From contig JAPMTP010000076.1 of NCBI GenBank assembly GCA_026413225.1, positions 1-64,000 on the forward strand: DNA of 64,000 bases. The letters run 5' to 3'. Position numbers and translations under genes: made by a program. The stretch is from Otis tarda (Eukaryota; Chordata; Aves; Otidiformes; Otididae). Within the stretch, counting starts at the first letter, position 1. Every line of letters begins with the position of its first letter. Of the stretch, positions 13,231 to 27,500 are shown piece by piece. Below the pieces are notes generated by a model. The model searched no databases, was not told the DNA's origin, and saw only the letters and a list, made by a program, of their open reading frames with translations.

Positions 13231-16200
13231 TTGCTCCCACACGAAAAGTGCCAGCCAGTCAAGCTCTTGCTGCCCCTCAGCGGCCATTGGCAGTGCACCT
13301 ACAGCAGCACAGATACTGGGGCTCCGGGCTTTCCCTGACGAAAAGGGCTTCCACTTTTACCACCAGCTGCACGTGGGCGCTCCCTGAAAAAAAACCCCGA
13401 AAAATCACGAACGTCGGACCATTGCTCCCACACCAAAAGTGCCAGACACTCAAGCTCTTGCTGCTCCTCAGCGGCCATTGGCAGTGCACCTGCAGCAGCA
13501 CAGACATTGGGGCTCCGGGCTTTTCCCTGACGAACAGGGCTTTGACATATACCACCAGCTACACGTGGGAGCCCCCCTGAACAAAAACCCGAAAAAATCA
13601 CGAACGTCGGACCATTGCTCCCACACCAAAAGTGCCAGCCACTCAAGCTCTTGCTGCTCCTCAGCGGCCATTGGTAGCGCACCTATAGCAGCACAGACAT
13701 TGGGGCTCCGTGTGCTTTCCCTGACGAACAGGGCTTCGATGTTTACCACCAGGTGCACGTGGGCGCCCCCTGAAAAAAAAAAAAACCCCGAAAAATCACG
13801 AACGTTGGACGATTGCTCCCACACCAAAAGGGCCAGCCACTCAAGCTCTTGCTGCTCCTCAGCGGCCATTGGTAGCGCACCTACAGCAGCACAGACATTG
13901 GGGCTCTGGGCTTTCCCTGACGAACAGGGCTTCGACTGTCTATACCACCAGCTGCACGTAAAAAATCTCGAAAAATCACGAACGTTGGACCCATTGCTCC
14001 CACACGAAAAGTGCTAGACATTCAAAGCTCTTGCTGCTCCTCAAGCCATTGGCAGTGCACCTGCAGCAGCACAGACATTGGGGCTCCGGGCTTTCCCTGA
14101 CGAACAGGGCTTCGACGTTTACCACCATCTAAACGTGGGCGCCCACTGAAAAAAAAGCCCGAAAAATCACGAACGTCGGACGATTGCTCCCACACCAAAG
14201 TGCCGAGACACTCAAGCTCTTGCTGCTCCTCAGCGGCCATTGGTAGCGCACGTACAATGCAGCACAGACATTGGGGCTCCTAGGGCTTTCCCTGAGGAAC
14301 AGGGCTTCGACGTATACCACCAGCTGCACGTGGGCGCCCCTGAAAAAAATGCCCAAAAATCAGGAATGTTGGACCATTGCTCCCACACCAAAAGTGCTAG
14401 ACATTCAAGCTCTTGCTGCTCCTCAGCGGCCATTGGCAGCGCACCTACAGCACCACAGACATTGGGGCTCCGGGCTTTCCCTGACGAACAGGGCTTTGAC
14501 ATATACCAGCAGCTACACGTGGGAGGCCCCTGGAACAAAAACCCGAAAAATCACGAACGTCGGACCATTGCTCTCACACGAAAAGTGCCAGCCACTCAAG
14601 CTCTTGCTGCTCCTCAGCGGCCATTGGCAGTGCACCTACAGCAGCACAGACATTGGGGCTCCGGGCTTTTCCCTGACGAACAGGGCTTCGACGTTTACCA
14701 CCATCTACACGTGGGCGCCCTACTGAAAAAAAGCCCGAAAAATCACGAACGTCGGACCATTGCTCCCACACCAAAAGTGCCAGCCACTCAAGCTCTTGCT
14801 GCCCCTCAGCGGCCATAGGCAGTGCACCTACAGCAGCACAAATATTGGGGCTCCGGGCTTTCCCTGACGAACAGGGCTTCGACGTATACCACCAGCTGCA
14901 CCAGGGCGCTCACTGAAAATAACCCCGAAAAATCACGAACGTCGGACAATTGCTCCCACACCAAAAGGGCCAGACACTCAAGCACTTTTTGCTCATCAGC
15001 GGCCATTGGCAGCGCACCTACAGCACCACAGACATTGGGGCTCCGGGCTTTCCTTGACGAACTGGGCTTCGAATCAGCGTTTACCACCAGCTACACATGG
15101 GCGCCCACTGAAAAAAGCCCGAAAAATCACGAACGTCGGACGATTGCTCCCACACCAAAAGTGCCAGCCAATCAAGCTCTTGCTGCTCCTCAGCAGCCAT
15201 TGGCAGCGCACCCTACAGCAGCACAGACATGGGGGCTGGAATCCTCGGGCTTTCCCTGACGAACAGGGCTTCGTCGTTTACCACGAGCTGCACCTGGGTG
15301 CACCCCTCTGAAAAAAAACCCGAAAAATCACAAACGTCGGACCATTGCTCCCACACCAAAAGTGCCAGCCACTCAAGCTCTTGCTGCTCCTCAGCGGCCA
15401 TTGGCAGAGCACCTACAGCAGCACAGACATTGGGGCTCCGGGCTTTCCCTGAGGAGCAGGGCTTCGACGTTTGCCACCAGGTGCACGTCAGCGCCCCCTG
15501 AAAAAAAAAACCTAAAAAATTACGAACGTCGGACGATTGCTCCCACACCAAAAGTGCCAGCCACTCAAGCTCTTGCTGCCCCTCAGAGGCCATAGGCAGT
15601 GCACCTACAGCAGCACCGATATTGGGTCTCCGGGCTTTCCCTGACGAACAGGGCTTTCCACGTTTACCACCATCTACACGTGGGAGCCCGCTGAACAAAA
15701 AACCCGAAAAATCACGAAAGTCGGACGATTGCTCCCACACCAGAAGTGCCAGCCACTTCAAGCTCTTGCTGCTCCTCAGCGGCCATTGGCACTCCACCTA
15801 CAGCAGCACAGACATTGGGGCTCCGGGCTTTCCCTGACGAACAGGGCTTCCACGTTTACCACCAGCTACACGTGGTAGCCCCCTTTAAAAAAAAAACCCG
15901 AAAATCACGAACGTCGGACCATTGCTCCCACACCAAAAGTGCCAGCCACTCAAGCTCTTGCTGCTCCTCAGCGGCCATTGGCAGTGCACCTACAGCAGCA
16001 CAGACATTGGGGCTCCGTGCTTTCCCTGACGAACAGGGCTTAGACGTTTACCACCATGTACACGTGGGCGCCCACTGAAAAAAACCCCGAAAAATCACGA
16101 ACGTCGAACCATTGCTCCCACACCAAAAGGGCCAGCCACTCAAGCTCTTGCTGCTCCTCAGCGGCCATTGGCACTCCACCTACAGCAGCACAGACATTGG

Positions 16201-18839
16201 GGCTCCGGGCTTTCCCTGACGAACAGGGCTTAGACGTTTACCACCAGCTACACGTGGGAGCCCCCTGAAAAAAACCTGAAAAATCACGAACGTCGGACCA
16301 TTGCTCCCACACCAAAAGTGCCAGCCACTCAAGCTCTTGCTGCTCCTCAGCGGCCATTGGCAGTGCACCTACAGCAGCACAGACATTGGGGCTCCGGGCT
16401 TTCCCTGACGAACAGGGCTTCGACGTTTACCACCATCTAAACGTGGGGCGCCCACTGAAAACGAACGTCGGACGATTGCTCCCATGCACCAAAAGTGCTA
16501 GACACTCAAGCTCTTGCTGCTCCTCAGCGGCCATTGGTAGCTGCATACAGCAGCACAGACATTGGGGCCCCGGGCTTTCCCTGACGAACAGGACTTCCAC
16601 GTTTACTCAGCAGCTACACGTGGGAGCCCCCTGAAAAAAAAAAACCGAAAATCACGAACGTCGGACCATTGCTCCCACACCAAAAGTGCCAGCCACTCAA
16701 GCTCTTGCCTGCTCCTCAGCGGCCATTGGCAGTGCACCTACAGCAGCACAGACATTGGGGCTCCGGGCTTTCCCTGGCGAACAGGGCTTCGACGTTTACC
16801 ACCATCTACACGTGGGCGCTCACTGAAAAAAAACCCCGAAAAATCACTAACGTCGAACCATTGATCCCACACCAAAAGGACCAGCCACTCCAAGCTCTTG
16901 CTGCTCCTCAGCGGCCATTGGCACTCCACCTACAGCAGCACAGACATTGGGGCTCCGGGCTTTCCCTGACGAACAGGGCTTCGACGTTTACCACCAACTG
17001 CACGGGCGCTCCCTGAAAATAAACCACAAAAAATCACGAACGTCGGACCGATTGCTCCCACACCAAAAGTGCCAGCCACTCCAAGCTCTTGCTGCTCCTC
17101 AGCGGCCATTGGCAGTGCACCTACAGCAGCACAGACATTGGGGCTTAGGGCTTTCCCTGACGAACAGGGCTTCCACGTTTACTACCATATATAGGTGGGC
17201 GCCCAATGAAAAATCCCCCAAAAAAATCACGAACGTCGGATGATTGCTCCCACACCAAAAGTGCTAGACACTCAAGCTCTTGCTGCTCCTCAGCGGCCAT
17301 TGGTAGCGAACGTACAGCAGCACAGACATTGGGTCCCCGCGCTATCCCTGACGGAACAGGGCTTCGACGTTAACCACCAGGTACACGTGGGAGCCCCCTG
17401 AAAAAAAAACCCGAAAAATCACGAACAAAGGATGATTGCTCCCACACCAAAAGTGGCAGCCACTCAAGCTCTTGCTGCTCCTCAGCGGCCATTGGCAGTG
17501 CACCTACAGCAGCACAGACATTGGGGCTCCGGGCTTTCCCTGACGAACAGGGCTTCGACGTATACCACCAGCTACACGTGGGCGCCCACTGAAAAAAACC
17601 CCGAAAAATCACGAACGTTGGACCATTGCTCCCACACCAAAAGTGCCAGCCACTCAAGCTCTTGCTGCTCCTCAGCGGCCATTGGCACTCCACCTACAGC
17701 AGCACAGACATTGGGGCTCCGTGCTTTCCCTGACTAACAGGGCTTAGACGTTTACCACCAGTTGCACGTGGGCGCTCCCTGAAAAAAAACCACAAAAAAT
17801 CACGAACGTCGGATGATTGTACCCACACCAAAAGTGCCAGCCACTCAAGCTCTTGCTGCTCCTCAGCCGGCTTAAGCAGCGCACCTACAGCAGCACAGAC
17901 ACTGGGGCTCCGGGTTTTCCCTGACAAACAGGGCTTCGTCGTTTACCACCAGCTGCACCTGGGCGCCCCCTGAAAAAAAAATTGGAAAAATCACGAATGT
18001 CGGACCATTGCTCCCACACCAAAAGTGCCAGCCACTCAAGCTCTTGCTGCTCCTCAGCGGCCATTGGTAGCGTACCTACAGCAGCACAGACATTGGGTCT
18101 CCGGGCTTTCCCTGACGAACAGGGCTTCGACGTTTACCACCAGCTGCACTTGGGTGCTCCCTGAAAAAAAACCCCAAAAAATCACAAACGTGGGACCATT
18201 GCTCCCACACCAAAAGTGCCAGCCACTCAAGCTCTTGCTGCTCCTCAGCGGCCATTGGCAGCGCACCTACAGCAGCACAGATATTGGGGCTCGGGGCTTT
18301 TCCTGACGAACAGGGCTTCGACGTTTAGCACCAGCTGCACTTGGGCGCTCCCGGAAATAAAAACCACAAAAAATCACGAACGTCGGACGATTGCTCCCAC
18401 ACCAAAAGTGCCAGCCACTCAAGCTCTTGCTGCTCCTCAGCGGACATTGGCAGTCCACCTACCGCGCCAGAGACATTGGGGCTCCGGGCTTTCCCTGACG
18501 AACAGGGCTTCAATGTTTACCACCAGCTGCACGTGGGCGCCCCCTGAAAAAAACCCGAAAAATCACGAAAGTTGGACGATTACTCCCACACCAAATGTGC
18601 CAGCCACTCAAGCTCTTGCTGCTCCTCAGCGGCCATTGGCAGTCCACGTACCGCACCAGAGACATTGAGGCTTCGGTCTTTCCCTGACGAACAGGGCTTC
18701 TACATTTACCACCAGCTGCACGTGGGCGCTCCCTGAAAAAAAAACCCAAAAAATCACGAAGCTTGGACGATTGCTCCCACACCAAAAGTGCCAGCCACTC
18801 AAGCTCTTGCTGCTCCTCAGCGGCCATTGGCAGTGCACC
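13231..18839. repeat. Satellite block, cleaner counterpart of 430-6130
   Basis: These monomers pair in order with those at 430-6130. The differences are whole-monomer gains and losses plus small indels. A hybrid monomer at about 13980-14165 replaces two monomers found at about 1232-1640. Two additional monomers lie at about 16.7-17.0 kb. Small deletions occur at about 13959 (loss of the GGGCGCCCCCTGA segment), 14041 (four bases) and 16460 (most of the A-tract module). From about 17 kb the sequence is clean, with monomer spacing close to 191 bp. Confidence 0.8.
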
Positions 18840-21800
18840 TACAGCAGAACAGACATTGGGGCTCCGGGCTTTCCCTGACGAACAGGGCTTCGACGTTTAC
18901 CACCAGCTGCAACAGGGCGCTCAATGAAAAAAAAAACTGAAAAAATCACGAACGTCGGACCATTGCTCCCACATCAAAACTGCCAGACACTCAAGATCTT
19001 GCTGCTCCTCAGCGGCCATTGGCAGCGCACCTACAACACCACAGACATTGCGGATCCGGGCTTTCCCTGACGAATAGGGCTTCGACGTTTACCACCAGCT
19101 GCACTTGGGCGCTCCCTGAAAAAAAACCCACAAAATCACAAACGTCAGACGATTGCTCCCACACCAAAAGTGCCAGCCACTCAAGCTGTTGCTGCTCCTC
19201 AGCGGCCATTGGTAGCGCACCTACAGCAGCACAGACATTGGGGCTCCGGGCTTTCCCTGAGGAGCAGGGCTTCGACGTTTGCCACCAGGTGCACGTGGAC
19301 CCCCCCTGAAAAAAAAAAACGCCGAAATATTACGAACGTCGGACGATTGTACCCACACCAAATGTACCAGCCACTCAAGCTCTTGCTGCTCCTCAGCGGC
19401 AATTGGCAGTGCACCTAGAGCACCACAGAAATTGGGGCTCCGGGCTTTCCATGACGAACAGGGCTTCGACGTATACCACCAGCTGCACGTGGGCGCCCCC
19501 TGAAAAAAAAAACCCCGAGAAATCACGAACGTCGGACGATTGCTCCCACACCAGAAGTGCCAGCCACTCAAGCTCTTGCTGCTCCTCAGCGGCCATTGGC
19601 AGCGCACCTACAGCAGCACAGACATTGGGGGCTCCGGGCTTTCCCTGACGAACAGGGCTTAGACGTTTACCACCAGCTGCACTTGGGCGCTCCCGGAAAA
19701 AAAAACCCCAAAAAATCACGAACGTAAGACCATTGCTCCCACACCAAAAGGGACAGCCACTCAAGCTCTTGCTGCTCCTCAGCGGCCATTGGCAGCGCAC
19801 GTACAGCAGCACAGACATTGGGGCTCCGGGCTTTCCCTGACGAACAGGGCTTCGACGTTTACCACCAGCTGCATTTGGGCGCTCCATGAAAAAAAAACAC
19901 AAAAAATCACGAACGTCGGACCATTGCTCCCACACCAAAAGTGCCAGCCACTCAAGATCTTGCTGCTCCTCAGCGGCCATTGGCAGCGCACCTACAGCAG
20001 CACAGACATTGGGGCTCCAGGCTTTCCCTGACGAACAGGGCTTTGACGTATACCACCAGCTTCACGTGGGCGCCCACTGAAAAATAAACCCCGAAAAATC
20101 ACGAACGTCGGACCATTGCTCCCACACCAAAAGTGCCAGCCACTCAAGCTCTTGCTGCTCCTCAGCGGCCATTGGCAGTGCACCTACAGCAGCACAGACA
20201 TTGGGGCTCCGGGCTTTCCCTGACGAACAGGGCTTCGACGTTTACCACCAGCTGCATTTGGGCGCTCCATGAAAAAAAAAAAAAAAAAAACACAAAAAAT
20301 CACGAACGTCGGACCATTGCTCCCACACCAAAAGTGCCAGCCACTCAAGATCTTGCTGCTCCTCAGCGGCCATTGGCAGCGCACCTACAGCAGCACAGAC
20401 ATTGGGGCTCCAGGCTTTCCCTGACGAACAGGGCTTCCACGTTTAACACCAGCTACACGTGTTAGCACCCTGAAAATAAAACCCCGAAAAATTACGAACG
20501 TCGGAAGATTGTACCCACAACAAAAGTGCCAGCCACTCAAGCTCTTTTTGCTCCTCAGCGGCCATTGGCAGCGCACCTACAGCAGCACAGACATTGGGGC
20601 TCCGGGCTTTCCCTGACGAACAGGGCTTCGACGTTTACCACCAGCTGTAACAGGGCGCTCACTGAAAAAAACCGCAAAAAATCATGAACGTCGGACGATT
20701 GCTCCCACACGAAAAGTGCCAGCCACTCAAGCTCTTGATGCTCCTCAGCGGCCATTGGCCGTGCACCACAGCAGCACAGACATTGGGGCTCCGGGCTTTC
20801 CCTGACGAACAGGGCTTACCGCTTACCACCAGCTGCACCAGGTCGCTCATTGAAAACAACCCCAAAAAATCACGAACGTTGGACCATTGCTCCCACACCA
20901 GAAGTGCCAGCCACTCAAGCTCTTGCAGCTCCACAGCGGCCATTGGCAGCGCACCTACAGCAGCACAGAAACTGGGGCTCCCGGGCTTTATCTGGCGAAC
21001 AGGGGCTCTTCGAATGCTACCACCAGCTACACGTGGGCGCCCACTGAAATAAACCACAAAAATCACGAGCGTCAGGCGATTGCTCCACCGCAACAAAAGT
21101 GCCAGCAACTCAGCTCTTGCTGCTCCTCAGCGGCCATTTGCAGCGCACCTACAGCAGCACAGACATTGGGGCTCCGGGCTTTCCCTGACGAACTGGGCTT
21201 TGACGTGACCACCAGCTGCACGAGGGCGCTCACTTAAAAAAACCTTCCCGAAAAATCACGAAGGTCGGAACATTGCTCCCACCAAATGTGCCAGCCACTC
21301 AAGCTCTTGCTGCTCCTCAGCGGCCATTGGCAGCGCACCTACAGCATCACAGACACTGGGGCTCCGGGCTTTCCATGACGAACAGGGCTTCGCCGTTTAC
21401 CACCAGCTGCACCAGGGCGTCCCCTGAAAATAACCCTGAAGAATCACGAACGTCGGACGATTGCTCCACACCAAAAGTGCCAGCCACTCAAGCTCTTGCT
21501 GCTCCTCAGCGGTCACTGGCAGCGCACTCTACAGCAGCACAGACTTTGGGGCTCCGGGCTTTCCCTGACGAACAGGGCTTCGACGTTTACCACCCGCAAC
21601 ACGTGGGCGACCCCTGAAAAAAAAACCCGAGAAATCACGAACGTCGGACCATTGCTCCCACACCAAAAGTGCCAGCCACTCTTGCTGCTCCTCAGCGGCC
21701 GTTGGCGGCGCACCTGCAGCAGCACAGACATTGGGGCTCCGGGCTTTCCATGACGAACAGGGCTTCGCCGTTTACCACCAGCTGCACCAGGGCGTCTCCT

Positions 21801-24540
21801 GAAAATAACCCCTGAAGAATCACGAACGTCGGGACGATTGCTCCACACCAAAAGGTACCCAGCCACTCAAGCTCTTGCTGCTCCCTCAGCGGTCACTGGC
21901 AGCGCACCTACAGCAGCACAGACATTGGGGCTCCGGGCTTTCCCTGACGAACAGGGCTTCACGTTTACCACCAGCTGCACGTTGGAGCTCACTGAAAAAA
22001 AAAACTCGAAAAATCACGAACGTCAGGACGATTGCTCCACACCAAAAGTGCCAGCCACCAGCTCTTGCTGCTCCCTCAGCGGCCATTGGCAGTGCACCTA
22101 CAGCAGCAAAGACATTGGGGCTCCGGGCTTTCCCTGACGAACAGGGCTTCAACGTATAACACGAGCTGCACCCTGGGCCGACCCCTGAAAAAAAAACTCG
22201 AGAAAATCACGAACGCCGGACCATTGCTCTCACACCAAAAGTGCCAGCCACCTCAAGCTCTTGCTGCTCCTCAGCGGCCATTGGCAGCGCACCTACAGCA
22301 GCACAGACATTGGGGCTCCGGCGTTTCCCTGATGAACAGGGCTTCGACGTATACCACCAGCTGCAACATGGAGCTCACTGAAAAAAACCCCGAAAAATCA
22401 CAAACGTCAGACGATTGCTCCCACACCAAAAGTGCCAGCCACTCAAGCTCTTGCTGCTCCTCAGCGGCCATTGGCAGTACACCTACCGCACCACAGACAT
22501 TGGGGCTCCGGTATTTCCCTGACGAACAGGGCTTCGACGTATACCACCAGCTGCACCGGGGCGCTCCCTGAAAAAAACCCCCGAAAAATCCCGAACCTTG
22601 GATGATTGCTCCCACACGAAAAGTGCCAGCCACTCAAGCTCTTGCTGCCCCTCAGCGGCCATTGGCTGTCCACCTACCGCACCACAGACATTGGGGCTCC
22701 GGTATTTCCCTGACGAACAGGGCTTCGACGTATACCACCAGCTGCACCTGGGCGCTCCCTGAAAAAAAACACCAAAAAATCACGAACGTCGGACCATTGC
22801 TCCCACACCAAAAGGGCCAGACACTCAAGCTCTTGCTGCTCCTCAGCGGCCATTAGCAGCGCACCTACAGCAGCACAGACATTGGGGCTCCGGGCTTTCC
22901 CTGACGAACAGGGCTTCGACGTTTACCACCAGCTGCACCGGGGCCCCCTGAAAAAAAACCCCGAAAAATCACGAACGTCAGACGATTGCTCCCACACCAA
23001 AAGGGCCAGCCACTCAAGCTCTTGCTGCTCCTCAGCAGTCATTGGCAGCGCACCTACAGCAGCACAGACATTGGGGCTCCGGGCTTTCCCCTGACGAACA
23101 GGGCTTCGAAGTTTACCACCAGCTGCACGAGGGCGCCCCCTGAAAAAAACCCCTGAATAATCCCGAAACTTGGATGATTGCTCCCACACCAAAAGTGCCA
23201 GCCACTCAATCTCGTGCTGCCCCTCAGCGGCCATTGGCAGTGCACCTACAGCAGCACAGACATTGGGTCTCCGGGCTTTCCCTGACGAACAGGGCTTCGA
23301 CGTTTACCACCAGCTGCACGTGGGCGCTCTCGGAAAAAAAACCCCGAAAAATCACGAACGTCGGACGATTGCTCCCACACGAAAAGTGCCAGCCACTCAA
23401 GCTCTTGCTGCTCCTCAGCAGCCATTGGCAGCGCACCTACAGCAGCACAGACATTGGGGCTCCGGGCTTTCCCTGACAAACAGGGCTTCCACGTTTACCA
23501 CCAGCTGCAGCATGGAGCTAACTGAAAAAAACGCTGAAAAATCACGAACGTCGGACGATTACTCCCACAACAGAAGTGCCAGCCACTCAAGCTCTTTATG
23601 CTCCTCAGCGGCCATTGGCAGTGCACCTACAGCAGCACAGACATTGGGGCTCCGGGCTTTCCCTGACGAACAGGGCTTCGAAGTTTACCACCAGCTGCAC
23701 GAGGGCGCCCCTGAAAAAAACCCCCCGAAAAATCCCGAACCTTGGATGATTGCTCCCACACCAAAAGTGCCACACACTCAAGCTCTTGCTGCCCCTCAGC
23801 GGCCATTGGCAGCGCACCTACAGCAGCACAGACTTTGGGGCTCCGGGCTTTCCCTGACGAACAGGGCTTCGACGTTTACCACCAGCTGCACGTTGGAGCT
23901 CACTGAAAAAACTCGAAAAATCACGAACGTCGGACGATTGCTCCCACACCAAAAGTGCCAGCCACTCAAGCTCTTGCTGCTCCTCAGCGGCCATTGGCAG
24001 CGCACCTACAGCAGCACAGAAACTGGGGCTCCGGGCTTTATCTGGCGAACAGGGCTTCGACGTTTACCACCAGCTACACGTGGGCGCCCACTGAAATAAA
24101 CCACAAAAATCACGAACGTCAGACGATTGCTCCCGCACCAAAAGTGCCAGCAACTCAAGCTCTTGCTGCTCCTCAGCGGCCATTTGCAGCGCACCTACAG
24201 CAGCACAGACATTGGGGCTCCGGGCTTTCCCTGACGAACTGGGCTTTGACGTATACCACCAGCTGCACGAGGGCGCTCACTTAAAAACCTCGAAAAATCA
24301 CGAAGGTCGGAACATTGCTCCCACACCAAATGTGCCAGCCACTCAAGCTCTTGCTGCTCCTCAGCGGCCATTGGCAGCGCACCTACAGCAGCACAGAAAC
24401 TGGGGCTCCGGGCTTTCCATGACGAACAGGGCTTCGCCGTTTACCACCAGCTGCACCAGGGCGTCCCCTGAAAATAACCCTGAAGAATCACGAACGTCGG
24501 ACGATTGCTCCACACCAAAAGTGCCAGCCACTCAAGCTCT
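18840..24540. repeat. ~30-monomer block, edition I
   Basis: The block opens with a monomer ending GCAACAGGGCGCTCAATG, followed by one with CACATCAAAACTGCC. It continues through CGAAATATTACGAACG (19325), CGTAAGACC (19723) and a series of GCTCCACACC monomers, then TCAATCTCGTGCTG (23207), a GCATGGAGCTAACTG monomer (23510) and a TTTATCTGGCG monomer (24037). The same order restarts at about 24560. The early part matches 24.6-26.3 kb at an offset of about 5.72 kb (30 monomers). The late part (21.33-24.54 kb) matches 26.29-29.49 kb at 4.95 kb (26 monomers). The stretch 20.76-22.26 kb is unusually rich in one- to three-base indels. Confidence 0.85.
20272..20290 (+). repeat. Expanded A-tract, 19 A residues
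   Basis: The long A-tract after the GGGCGC..CTG/ATG segment normally holds about 6-9 A residues. Here it holds 19, the longest in the window. Other expansions are at 1833-1847 (15), 3486-3500 (15) and 25423-25438 (16). Expansion by polymerase slippage and homopolymer length error in sequencing are both possible. Confidence 0.85.
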
Positions 24541-27500
24541 TGCTGCTCCTCAGCGGCCATTGGCAGTGCACCTACAGCAGCACAGACATTGGGGCTCCGG
24601 GCTTTCCCTGACGAACAGGGCTTCGACGTTTACCACCAGCTGCAACAGGGCGCTCAATGAAAAAAAACTGAAAAATCACGAACGTCGGACCATTGCTCCA
24701 CATCAAAACTGCCAGACACTCAAGATCTTGCTGCTCCTCAGCGGCCATTGGCAGCGCACCTACAACACCACAGACATTGCGGATCCGGGCTTTCCCTGAC
24801 GAATAGGGCTTCGACAGTTTACCACCAGCTGCACATTTGGGCGCCCTGAAAAAAACCCACAAAATCACAAACGTCGTGACGATTGCTCCCACACCAAAAG
24901 TGCCAGCCACTCAAGCTGTTGCTGCTCCTCAGCGGCCATTGGTAGCGCACCTACAGCAGCACAGACATTGGGGCTCCGGCTTTCCCTGAGGAGCAGGGCT
25001 TCGACGTTTGCCACCAGGTGCACGTGGACCCCCCCTGAAAAAAAAACGCCGAAATATTGTTGAACGTCGGACGATTGTACCCACACCAAATGTACCAGCC
25101 ACTCAAGCTCTTGCTGCTCCTCAGCGGCAATTGGCAGTGCACCTAGAGCACCACAGAAATTGGGGCTCCCGGGCTTTCCATGACAGACAGGGCTTCGACG
25201 TATACCACCAGCTGCACGTGGGCGCCCCTGAAAAAAAACCCCGAGAAATCACGAACGTCGGACGATTGCTCCCACACCAGAAGTGCCAGCCACTTTCGCT
25301 CTTGCTGCTCCTCAGCGGCCATTGGCAGCGCACCTCCACAGCAGCACAGACATTGGGGCCCGGGCTTTCCCTGACGAACAGGGCTTAGACGTTTACCACC
25401 AGCTGCACTTGGGCGCTCCCGGAAAAAAAAAAAAAAAACCCCAAAAAATCACGAACGTAAGACCATTGCTCCCACACCAAAAGGGACAGCCACTCAAGCT
25501 CTTGCTGCTCCTCAGCGGCCATTGGCAGCGCACGTACAGCAGCACAGACATTGGGGCTCCGGGCTTTCCCTGACGAACAGGGCTTCGACGTTTACCACCA
25601 GCCGCATTTGGGCGCTCCATGAAAAAAAAACACAAAAAATCACGAACGTCGGACCATTGCTCCCACCAAAAGTGCCAGCCACTCAAGATCTTGCTGCTCC
25701 TCAGCGGCCATTGGCAGCACACCTACAGCAGCACAGACATTGGGGCTCCAGGCTTTCCCTGACGAACAGGGCTTTGACGTATACCACCAGCTTCACGTGG
25801 GCGCCCACTGAAATAAACCACGAAAAATCACGAACGTCGGACGATTGCTCCCACACCAAAAGTGCCAGCCACTCAAGCTCTTGCTGCTCCTCAGCGGCCA
25901 TTGGCAGCACATCTACAGCAGCACAGATGTTGGAGCTCCGGGCTTTCCCTGACAAACAGGGCTTCCACGTTTAACACCAGCTACACGTGTTAGCACCCTG
26001 AAAATAAAACCCCGAAAAATTACGAACGTCGGACGATTGCTCCCACACGAAAAGTGCCAGCCACTCAAGCTCTTGATGCTCCTCAGCGGCCATTGGCCGT
26101 GCACCTACAGCAGCACAGACATTGGGGCTCCGGGCTTTCCCTGACGAACAGGGCTTTGACGTTTACCACCAGCTGCACGAGGTCGCTCATTGAAAACAAC
26201 CCCAAAAAATCACGAACGTTGGACCATTGCTCCCACACCAGAAGTGCCAGCCACTCAAGCTCTTGCTGCTCCTCAGCGGCCATTGGCAGTGCACCTACAG
26301 CATCACAGACACTGGGGCTCCGGGCTTTCCATGACGAACAGGGCTTCGCCGTTTACCACCAGCTGCACCAGGGCGTCCCCTGAAAATAACCCTGAAGAAT
26401 CACGAACGTCGGACGATTGCTCCACACCAAAAGTGCCAGCCACTCAAGCTCTTGCTGCTCCTCAGCGGTCACTGGCAGCGCACCTACAGCAGCACAGACA
26501 TTGGGGCTCCGGGCTTTCCCTGACGAACAGGGCTTCGACGTTTACCACCCGCAACACGTGGGCGACCCCTGAAAAAAAAACCCGAGAAATCACGAACGTC
26601 GGACCATTGCTCCCACACCAAAAGTGCCAGGCACTCAAGCTCTTGCTGCTCCTCAGCGGCCGTTGGCGGCGCACCTACAGCAGCACAGACATTGGGGCTC
26701 CGGGCTTTCCATGACGAACAGGGCTTCGCCGTTTACCACCAGCTGCACCAGGGCGTCTACTGAAAATAACCCTGAGGAATCACGAACGTCGGACGATTGC
26801 TCCACACCAAAAGTGCCAGCCACTCAAGCTCTTGCTGCTCCTCAGCGGTCACTGGCAGCGCACCTACAGCAGCACAGACATTGGGGCTCCGGGCTTTCCC
26901 TGACGAACAGGGCTTCGACGTTTACCACCAGCTGCACGTTGGAGCTCACTGAAAAAAAAACTCGAAAAATCACGAACGTCAGACGATTGCTCCCACACCA
27001 AAAGTGCCAGCCACTCAAGCTCTTGCTGCTCCTCAGCGGCCATTGGCAGTGCACCTACAGCAGCAAAGACATTGGGGCTCCGGGCTTTCCCTGACGAACA
27101 GGGCTTCAACGTATACCACCAGCTGCACCTGGGCGACCCCTGAAAAAAAAACTCGAAAAATCACGAACGTCGGACCATTGCTCTCACACCAAAAGTGCCA
27201 GCCACTCAAGCTCTTGCTGCTCCTCAGCGGTCATTGGCAGCGCACCTACCGCAGCACAGACATTGGGGCTCCGGCGTTTCCCTGATGAACAGGGCTTCGA
27301 CGTATACCACCAGCTGCAACATGGAGCTCACTGAAAAAAACCCCGAAAAATCACAAACGTCAGACGATTGCTCCCACACCAAAAGTGCCAGCCACTCAAG
27401 CTCTTGCTGCTCCTCAGCGGCCATTGGCAGTACACCTACCGCACCACAGACATTGGGGCTCCGGTATTTCCCCTGACGAATAGGGCTTCGACGTATACCA

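Noticed and set aside
13940-13975. Possible insertion or regulatory element at the short CACGTAAAAAATCTCG junction
   Set aside because: It is a simple loss of the GGGCGCCCCCTGA segment from one monomer; nothing new is inserted.
16440-16480. Possible boundary of a different sequence at GCCCACTGAAAACGAACGTCGG
   Set aside because: It is a deletion of most of the A-tract module within an ordinary monomer; both sides are satellite in register.
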